NCBI GenBank assembly: GCA_002306945.1
Contig: DBTH01000058.1
Coordinates: 1 to 11,221, forward strand
Source: Methylacidiphilaceae bacterium UBA1321
GTDB lineage: Bacteria > Verrucomicrobiota > Verrucomicrobiia > Methylacidiphilales > UBA1321
Length of the DNA: 11,221 nt
Direction of reading: 5' to 3'
In this document: piece by piece, positions 6,409 through 11,221 of the stretch
Layout of the letters: the number at the start of each line of letters is the position of its first letter
Position numbering within the stretch: the stretch's first letter is position 1
The notes under the pieces: generated by a model
What the model saw: the letters and a program-made list of their open reading frames with translations, nothing else
What the model was told of the DNA's origin: nothing
Databases searched by the model: none
Made by a program: the position numbers and the translations under genes

Positions 6409-6734
6409 GTTGATGATGTAGTTTGATACGAAACGCGATTTCTAAAAGGTAAATGTTTGTATTACAGGTAAAGGGTAAGCACAAGGCGTGCCTTCCAACC
6501 GATTTTTCTCATCATTAAGTAGATGGAGGGGTTTGGCGGAACAAACTATGGCGGGAATGCCTCGTTGACAAAGTCTGCCAGTCAGTTGACAGCCCCTCGT
6601 AACCAGAGGAAAATAGATGGTAAATAAACGAAGAAAGACTGGACAGTAACACCTGAATAAGTATAACTTATCTCTGAAATTTTTGGAGATTAGTAATACT
6701 TCTTCGGAGAATCCTAAACTTAGCCAATAAATAT
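6409..6734. promoter_or_regulatory. Divergent intergenic region, 326 bases
   Basis: There is no convincing gene here. The region separates the minus-strand hydrolase from the plus-strand carboxyltransferase and should hold promoters for both. It is AT-richer than the genes. It contains two TTGACA hexamers (6565-6570 and 6586-6591) exactly 21 bp apart, a promoter-like pair at 6640-6667, the small palindrome TAAGT-ATA-ACTTA (6658-6670), and GGAG at 6706-6709, too far from the ATG at 6735 to act as a normal ribosome binding site. No known riboswitch, including the cobalamin type expected near B12-dependent genes, was recognised. Confidence 0.6.
6640..6667 (+). promoter_or_regulatory. Candidate promoter for the carboxyltransferase-mutAB run
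   Basis: TGGACA (6640-6645) and TATAAC (6662-6667) each match the sigma-70 consensus at five of six positions and are 16 bp apart. Transcription would start near 6675, giving a leader of about 60 bases before the ATG at 6735. The -10 box lies inside the palindrome at 6658-6670, which could be an operator. Confidence 0.45.
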
Positions 6735-8210
6735 ATGAGCGCGACCAAACCCGTTGAATTTAACAATACCGTATTACGTGATGGGCACCAGTCTCTGGCA
6801 GCCACCCGTATGACCACCAAAGAAATGCTTCCCGTGGTGGCCGATCTCGACAGCATCGGCTTTGCCGCATTGGAAACCTGGGGTGGTGCCACCATCGATT
6901 CTTGTCTGCGCTACCTGAACGAAAATCCCTTCGACCGTCTCGACACGCTCAAGAAGCTGGCTCCGAAGACCCCGCACTCGATGCTGCTGCGCGGCCAGAA
7001 TCTCCTTCAGTACACGGCGTTCCCCGATGACGTGGTGGAAGCCTTCTGCGCGGCTTCGGCCAAGCACGGCATGGACATCTTCCGCATTTTCGACGCGCTC
7101 AACGACACCCGCAACCTCAAGACCGCCATCAACGCTGTCAAGAAGGCCGGCAAGCACGCTCAGGGCACCATCTGCTACACCGTCAGTCCGGTTCACACCC
7201 TCGAAGCCTTCATCAAGCTCGGCACTGAACTGCAAGAAATCGGCGCTGATTCCGTTTGCATCAAGGACATGGCCGGTTTGATCTCGCCTTCGATGGCCTA
7301 CGATCTGGTCAAGGCTCTCAAGAGCAACCTGCACATCCCGGTTGTCCTCCACAGCCACAGCACTTCCGGCCAGGCCGCCGCCGCTTACTACGCCGCGACC
7401 GAAGCGGGCATCGACTCGGTTGACACCTCGATCGTTCCCTTCGCCAACGGCACCGGCCAGCCCGACACCCTGCGCATGCTCGCCGTGCTCGAAGGCCACC
7501 CGCGCTGCCCCGCCTACGACCGCGCCCGCCTCGTCGCCCTCGGCAAGCACTTCGAGAAGGTCTACGCCGAGATGTCCAAGTTCACCAGCACCGCCAACGA
7601 GCGCACCGACACCGCCACCCTCGCGTATCAGGTTCCCGGCGGCATGCTCTCCAACTTCCGCAACCAGCTCAAGGAACAAGGCATGTCGGATCGTTTCAAT
7701 GACGTGCTCAAGGAAATCCCCGTTGTGCGCGAAGCCCTCGGTTGGATTCCGCTGGTTACCCCGACCTCCCAGATCGTCGGCACCCAGGCCATGCTCAACG
7801 TCAAGTTCGGACGCTGGAAAATGCTTTCCCAGCCCGCAATGGACGTCGCCCTCGGCAAGTACGGCCGCACTCCGGCCCCCGTCAACGCCGACCTCCTCAA
7901 GGACGTCGAGAAGAAGACCGGCCAGCAGGCCGTGACCGTCCGTGGCGCCGACCTCCTCCAGCCCGGAATGGAAAAACTCCGCGCCGAAGTCAAGGCCAAG
8001 GGCATCGAACCCTCCGACGAGAACGTCACGCTCTATGCGATGTTCCCGCAGGAAGTCGAAAAGATTTACAAGAACAAGGCCGCTGGCATTGCCCCCTACG
8101 ACATCGCCCCGGCTCCGGCCAAGAAAGACAGCGACAAGGCCAAGGCCTCCCGGTTCGCCCTGACACTCGGCGGCAAACGCCACGAGGTGACCATCGAGGA
8201 ATTGAACTAA
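6735..8210 (+). CDS. Biotin-dependent carboxyltransferase, transcarboxylase 5S type
   Basis: It is a 491-residue enzyme of the pyruvate carboxylase / oxaloacetate decarboxylase alpha / methylmalonyl-CoA carboxyltransferase 5S family, moving a carboxyl group between oxaloacetate and carboxybiotin. The TIM-barrel domain has RDGHQS (15-20, metal-binding Asp16), WGGATIDSCLR (49-59), LLRGQNLL, FRIFDALND (116-124), CIKDMAG (175-181, Lys177 carbamylated in the family) and HSHSTSG (206-212, metal ligands His207 and His209). The PYC/OADA domain follows with PGGMLSN (301-307) and VTPTSQIVGTQA (341-352). There is no biotin-attachment domain (no AMKM-like box). It stops at a short tail, RFALTLGGKRHEVTIEEL, which as I recall resembles the tail of the Propionibacterium 5S subunit. 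That and mutAB downstream favour transcarboxylase 5S, EC 2.1.3.1. A PycB or OadA-type subunit with a separate biotin protein is the main alternative. Confidence 0.88.
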   Translation: MSATKPVEFNNTVLRDGHQSLAATRMTTKEMLPVVADLDSIGFAALETWGGATIDSCLRYLNENPFDRLDTLKKLAPKTPHSMLLRGQNLLQYTAFPDDVVEAFCAASAKHGMDIFRIFDALNDTRNLKTAINAVKKAGKHAQGTICYTVSPVHTLEAFIKLGTELQEIGADSVCIKDMAGLISPSMAYDLVKALKSNLHIPVVLHSHSTSGQAAAAYYAATEAGIDSVDTSIVPFANGTGQPDTLRMLAVLEGHPRCPAYDRARLVALGKHFEKVYAEMSKFTSTANERTDTATLAYQVPGGMLSNFRNQLKEQGMSDRFNDVLKEIPVVREALGWIPLVTPTSQIVGTQAMLNVKFGRWKMLSQPAMDVALGKYGRTPAPVNADLLKDVEKKTGQQAVTVRGADLLQPGMEKLRAEVKAKGIEPSDENVTLYAMFPQEVEKIYKNKAAGIAPYDIAPAPAKKDSDKAKASRFALTLGGKRHEVTIEELN

Positions 8211-8225
8211 ATCGTCTCATGCGGC

Positions 8226-8322
8226 AAGACTCCCCTTTTTCCGTCTCCGGTTCCCTAGCGGAACGCGCGGCGGGAAGGCGGGAGTCTTCGCTTTGCAAGG
8301 GGAGCGCTTCAAACGCAAGGGG
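8226..8322 (+). promoter_or_regulatory. Alternative hairpins after the carboxyltransferase gene
   Basis: AAGACTCCC (8226-8234) pairs with GGGAGTCTT (8280-8288), enclosing a small hairpin GTTCC-CTAGC-GGAAC (8250-8264). The overlapping segment CTCCCCTT (8230-8237) can instead pair with AAGGGGAG (8297-8304). The two folds are mutually exclusive. GCAAGGGG also occurs twice, at 8295-8302 and 8315-8322. This could tune read-through from the carboxyltransferase into mutA, or simply mark a terminator or intergenic repeat remnant. Confidence 0.4.
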
Positions 8323-8341
8323 TCAGAAAAAGAAACGAGTC

Positions 8342-8500
8342 ATGCAATTTATTTTGATTCCCCACGTCTTTGACGGCCAAGATCAGTGGATGCGTCCCAA
8401 GCGTGCTCCGAAACCACAGAAAGTCCTGCTCTCCCAAACCGACAAAGGTAAACCGCAACAGGAAGACCAGGGCGAGGAAAACGCAGCCAGCAACAACTAA
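8342..8500 (+). CDS. Possible 52-residue protein upstream of mutA
   Basis: The short frame starts MQFILIPHVFDGQDQW and ends in a charged Gln/Glu/Asn-rich tail, with a Lys/Pro-rich middle (MRPKRAPKPQKVLL). The stop is 12 bases before the mutA ATG, which fits translational coupling. The start is weakly supported: AAGGGG lies about 19 bases upstream and nothing closer resembles a Shine-Dalgarno. The frame is open far upstream through the carboxyltransferase gene, where it is a shadow, so openness alone proves nothing. I do not recognise a family. The hydrophobic start is too short to be a membrane helix. Confidence 0.4.
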   Translation: MQFILIPHVFDGQDQWMRPKRAPKPQKVLLSQTDKGKPQQEDQGEENAASNN

Positions 8501-8512
8501 ACCAGAAAGTTT

Positions 8513-10642
8513 ATGAGCAGTCCTACCAAAACCGAATTGAACTTCTCCGAATTTCCTCCCACATCCTACGAGGCGTGGCGCAAGGAAGCCGAGGTGACCC
8601 TCAAGGGCGCACCCTTCGAAAAGAAACTGATCTCCAAAACCTACGAAGGCATTGACCTTCAGCCGATCTACCTGCGCGCCGATGGCGACAAGATCGAGCA
8701 CGCCAAGTCCCTTCCCGGCTACGCCCCTTACGTCCGCGGCAGCAAGGTTCTCGGCCAGCACCTCGGTGGATGGGAAATCTCCCAGGAATTCACCTTCAGC
8801 ACACCCAAGGAATTCAATTCGGCCGTCCGCACCGATCTCGAACGCGGACTGACCGCCATCAACCTCGTCCTCGACCAGGCTACCCGCAACGGTATCGATC
8901 CCGATTCCGCCAAGGCTGGTGAAGTCGGCAAGGGCGGCCTCTCCATTGCCACCCTTAACGACCTTAAACGCGCCCTCGAAGGCATCGACCTGACCAGGAT
9001 CCCTCTCTTCGCCCGCACCGGCGCTTCCGGACTGCCCTTCGCGGCACTTCTCTTCGCGTTGACCAAGAACGCTGGCAAGCAGCTCTCCGACCTGCGCGGC
9101 TGCATTGAGATGGATCCCATAGGCGTCGTTGCCCACGAAGGCAGCCTCCCGCAATCCTTCGAAGAAGCCTACCGCGAAATGGCCATCCTCACCGGATGGG
9201 CCGCCGAACACGCCCCCAAGCTCCAGACCGTCTGCGTTCACAGCCGTTCCTGGCATGAAGGCGGCGCCAACGCTGTTCAGGAACTGGCCTTCTCCATCGC
9301 CACAGGAGCCGAGTACCTCCGCCAGCTGACCAAGGCCGGTCTTGACGTCAACGTCGTTGCCCCCCGCATCCGCTTCTCCATCACGGTGAGCACGAACTTC
9401 TTCCTCGAAATCGCCAAGCTCCGCGCGGCCCGCCTCCTCTGGGCGCAGGTCGTCAAGGCTTTCGGCGGCAACGAAGAGGCCCAGAAGCTCTCGCTCCACG
9501 TCCGCACTTCCAACCGTAACAAGACGGTCTACGATCCCTACGTCAACATGCTCCGCACCACGGTCGAAGCATTTGCCGGAGTCGTTGGCGGCGCTGACAG
9601 CATGCACGTCTCACCCTTCGACGAAGTCATCCGCACGCCGGACGATTTCTCCCGCCGCATCGCCCGCAACACGCAGATCATCCTCCAGAAGGAATGCCAT
9701 CTCGAACACGTTGTCGATGCCGCCGGTGGTTCCTGGTACGTCGAAACCCTCACCGACAAGGTCGCCCGCAAGGCCTGGGAACTCTTCCAGCAGGTCGAAG
9801 GCAAGGGGGGCATCCAGAAGGCCCTCGAAGCCGGATTCCCTCAGGACGCCATCGCCGAAGTCGCCAAGTCCCGCGACAAGGCTGCCCAATCCGCCAAGGA
9901 TCGTATCCTCGGCACCAACGTCTATCCCAACGCCAAGGAAAAACTCCTCGAAGTGCACCAGCCCGACCTCGCCGCCATCTACAAGCGCCGCAGCGCCGAA
10001 CTAGCCGAATTCCGCACCTCCTCGGATCAGAAACTCTCCACCAGCGTTCTCGACAAGCTCTCCCAGCTTCTCGACTCCGCCCCGAACCGCGTTCTGGATG
10101 CGGCCATCAATGCCGTCTCCTCCGGCGCTTCCCTCGGTGAAATCACCCGCACCATCCGTTCGGGCGACTCCGCCAAGCCCAGCATCAAGCCGGTCAAGAT
10201 CAGCCGTCAGGCCGAACCCTTCGAACAACTCCGCTCCAGCGTGGAAGCGTTGCCCAAGCGCCCGGCGATCCAGTTGATCCCATTCGGACCGCTCAAGCAG
10301 TTCAAGGCCCGCGCCGACTTCTCCGCCGGATTCTTCCGCGTGGCAGGCTTCGAGATCATCTACCCGAAGAAAGGATTCGCAACGCCCGACGAAGCCGTCA
10401 AGGGCGCCCTGGAATCCCCTTCCAAGGTCTCCGTCATCTGCTCCACCGACGACACCTATCCGGAGTTGGTTCCCGCCTTCGTCAAGGGACTCAAGGCCGC
10501 CGACCCCAAGCGCATCGTCATCCTCGCCGGTTATCCGACCGAGCATGTCGAAGCCTTCAAGCAGGCCGGTGTGGATGAGTTCATCCACGTCCGCGCCAAC
10601 ATCTACCAGGTGCTCTCCGAACTCCTCAAAAAAGTGCAATAA
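8513..10642 (+). CDS. mutA: Methylmalonyl-CoA mutase, small (beta) subunit
   Basis: This is the partner subunit of the adenosylcobalamin-dependent mutase that interconverts (R)-methylmalonyl-CoA and succinyl-CoA. The protein has 709 residues, longer than the roughly 640-residue small subunits I know. An N-terminal arm carries TYEGIDLQPIY (43-53). The TIM barrel runs from about 75 to 460 and includes FARTGASGLPF (166-176), SRSWHEGGANAVQELAF (244-260), the family stretch YDPYVNMLRTTVEAFAGVVGGADS (340-363) and DAAGGSWYVE (402-411). The C-terminal cobalamin-binding-like domain (about 585-709) lacks the DxHxxG motif; the equivalent place reads FKARADFSAGFF. This marks it as the non-catalytic beta subunit. 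ATG 8513 has only a weak AGAAAG upstream. It is followed after 26 bases by mutB, clearly one operon. Confidence 0.93.
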   Translation: MSSPTKTELNFSEFPPTSYEAWRKEAEVTLKGAPFEKKLISKTYEGIDLQPIYLRADGDKIEHAKSLPGYAPYVRGSKVLGQHLGGWEISQEFTFSTPKEFNSAVRTDLERGLTAINLVLDQATRNGIDPDSAKAGEVGKGGLSIATLNDLKRALEGIDLTRIPLFARTGASGLPFAALLFALTKNAGKQLSDLRGCIEMDPIGVVAHEGSLPQSFEEAYREMAILTGWAAEHAPKLQTVCVHSRSWHEGGANAVQELAFSIATGAEYLRQLTKAGLDVNVVAPRIRFSITVSTNFFLEIAKLRAARLLWAQVVKAFGGNEEAQKLSLHVRTSNRNKTVYDPYVNMLRTTVEAFAGVVGGADSMHVSPFDEVIRTPDDFSRRIARNTQIILQKECHLEHVVDAAGGSWYVETLTDKVARKAWELFQQVEGKGGIQKALEAGFPQDAIAEVAKSRDKAAQSAKDRILGTNVYPNAKEKLLEVHQPDLAAIYKRRSAELAEFRTSSDQKLSTSVLDKLSQLLDSAPNRVLDAAINAVSSGASLGEITRTIRSGDSAKPSIKPVKISRQAEPFEQLRSSVEALPKRPAIQLIPFGPLKQFKARADFSAGFFRVAGFEIIYPKKGFATPDEAVKGALESPSKVSVICSTDDTYPELVPAFVKGLKAADPKRIVILAGYPTEHVEAFKQAGVDEFIHVRANIYQVLSELLKKVQ

Positions 10643-10668
10643 AAGACACGAGAAAGGCTATACACACC

Positions 10669-11221
10669 ATGAGTACAACGCCCGATTTTACCAAGATCGA
10701 CTATTCAGCCACGCCCGCCGAGACCAGCAAGAAGGAATGGTCCGCGCTGGCGCGCAAAATCTCCAAGATGACCGATGAGGAACTCATCTGGCATTCCTCG
10801 GAGCACATCGACGTCCAACCCCTCTACACCGGCGACGATATCAAGGATGCCAAGCACCTCGACTATCTGGCCGGTATCCCGCCCTTCCTGCGCGGCCCCT
10901 ATCCGACCATGTACGTGACCCGTCCCTGGACGGTTCGCCAATACGCCGGATTCTCCACCGCGACCGAGAGTAACGCCTTCTACCGCCGCAACCTCGCAGC
11001 CGGTCAAAAGGGTCTCTCCATCGCCTTCGATCTCGCCACTCACCGCGGTTACGATTCCGATCACCCGCGCGTCGTCGGTGACGTCGGCAAGGCCGGTGTC
11101 GCGGTCGATTCCATCCTCGACATGAAGGTGCTCTTCGACGGCATCCCGCTCGACAAGATGTCGGTCTCGATGACCATGAACGGCGCGGTTCTCCCGATCC
11201 TCGCCTTCTACATCGTCGCCG
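10669..11221 (+). CDS. mutB: Methylmalonyl-CoA mutase, large (alpha) subunit, partial
   Basis: The window ends inside this gene; 184 codons are visible and the frame stays open. This is the catalytic subunit of the B12-dependent mutase. The visible part is the N-terminal arm and the start of the CoA-binding TIM barrel. Landmarks are YPTMYVTRPWTVRQYAGFS (78-96), whose Tyr82 should match active-site Tyr89 of the Propionibacterium enzyme, ESNAFYRRNLAAGQKGLSIA (100-119), FDLATHRGYDSDHPR (120-134) and MSVSMTMNGAVLPILA (164-179). These are near-identical to the family. The B12-binding domain with DxHxxG lies beyond the edge. ATG 10669 is chosen because the protein begins with a typical MutB arm; a weak AAAGG sits about 11 bases upstream. 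It lies 26 bases behind mutA in the same operon. Confidence 0.93.
   Translation, partial: MSTTPDFTKIDYSATPAETSKKEWSALARKISKMTDEELIWHSSEHIDVQPLYTGDDIKDAKHLDYLAGIPPFLRGPYPTMYVTRPWTVRQYAGFSTATESNAFYRRNLAAGQKGLSIAFDLATHRGYDSDHPRVVGDVGKAGVAVDSILDMKVLFDGIPLDKMSVSMTMNGAVLPILAFYIVA

Noticed and set aside
6409..6734. Cobalamin riboswitch upstream of the mutase operon
   Set aside because: No B12-box-like core (such as GCCACTG) or multi-stem layout was recognised.
6774..8183. 469-codon minus-strand frame opposite the carboxyltransferase
   Set aside because: It is the antisense shadow of a strongly conserved enzyme; the Gly/Val/Glu/Leu-rich text has no domain landmarks and follows from GC-biased third positions.
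8211..8341. Frameshifted biotin-carrier domain after the carboxyltransferase stop
   Set aside because: All three frames were read by eye; no AMKM-like biotinyl-lysine box or flanking Gly-rich strands appear, so the domain is absent and not broken off.
8309..9607. 432-codon minus-strand frame opposite mutA
   Set aside because: Antisense of conserved mutA sequence, with no recognisable motifs.
1..11221. tRNA, rRNA or intact insertion sequence
   Set aside because: No cloverleaf with a T-arm GGTTCRA box, no rRNA core sequence and no transposase were seen on either strand.

Overview
This window looks like chromosome from a member of the Verrucomicrobiota, probably Opitutae-like. The evidence is a DUF5069 protein (a family I know mainly from Opitutus-type bacteria), a membrane-anchored protein with the small SH3-like repeat common in verrucomicrobial hypothetical proteins, GC-rich metabolic genes, and almost no Shine-Dalgarno sequences before the core genes. 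The phylum call is an inference from gene families. No rRNA or phylogenetic marker is present.

Layout. Positions 64-990 (+) hold a protein made of two tandem DUF5069 units. Positions about 1000-2980 are visibly AT-richer and carry two orphan genes (1085-1453 and 1706-2758), one of them a single-pass membrane protein. Positions 2985-4070 (+) encode a class V, PLP-dependent aminotransferase. The convergent gap 4071-4348 holds a dense row of near-perfect palindromes, including a 49-nt inverted repeat. On the minus strand follow glpX, class II fructose-1,6-bisphosphatase (4349-5425), and a metallo-beta-lactamase-fold hydrolase (5560-6408). A 326-nt divergent promoter region (6409-6734) precedes a plus-strand run: a biotin-dependent carboxyltransferase subunit without a biotin domain (6735-8210), a possible 52-residue protein (8342-8500), methylmalonyl-CoA mutase small subunit mutA (8513-10642), and the first 184 codons of the large subunit mutB (10669 onward, cut by the window edge).

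How the genes fit together. The plus-strand run looks like a propionate / methylmalonyl-CoA module. A transcarboxylase-5S-type enzyme moves CO2 between oxaloacetate and a biotin carrier, and MutAB interconverts methylmalonyl-CoA and succinyl-CoA. This is the logic of the Wood-Werkman cycle used for propionate and succinate formation. The biotin carrier, the 12S-type CoA carboxyltransferase and the epimerase are not in the window. glpX supplies the gluconeogenic phosphatase step, and the aminotransferase probably works in glyoxylate/serine/alanine metabolism.

I found no convincing undescribed defence or mobile system. The least explained pieces are the palindrome cluster at 4072-4269, the duplicated DUF5069 protein, the low-GC orphan island, and the alternative-hairpin leader with a small ORF between the carboxyltransferase and mutA. 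No tRNA, rRNA, CRISPR array or intact insertion sequence was seen.
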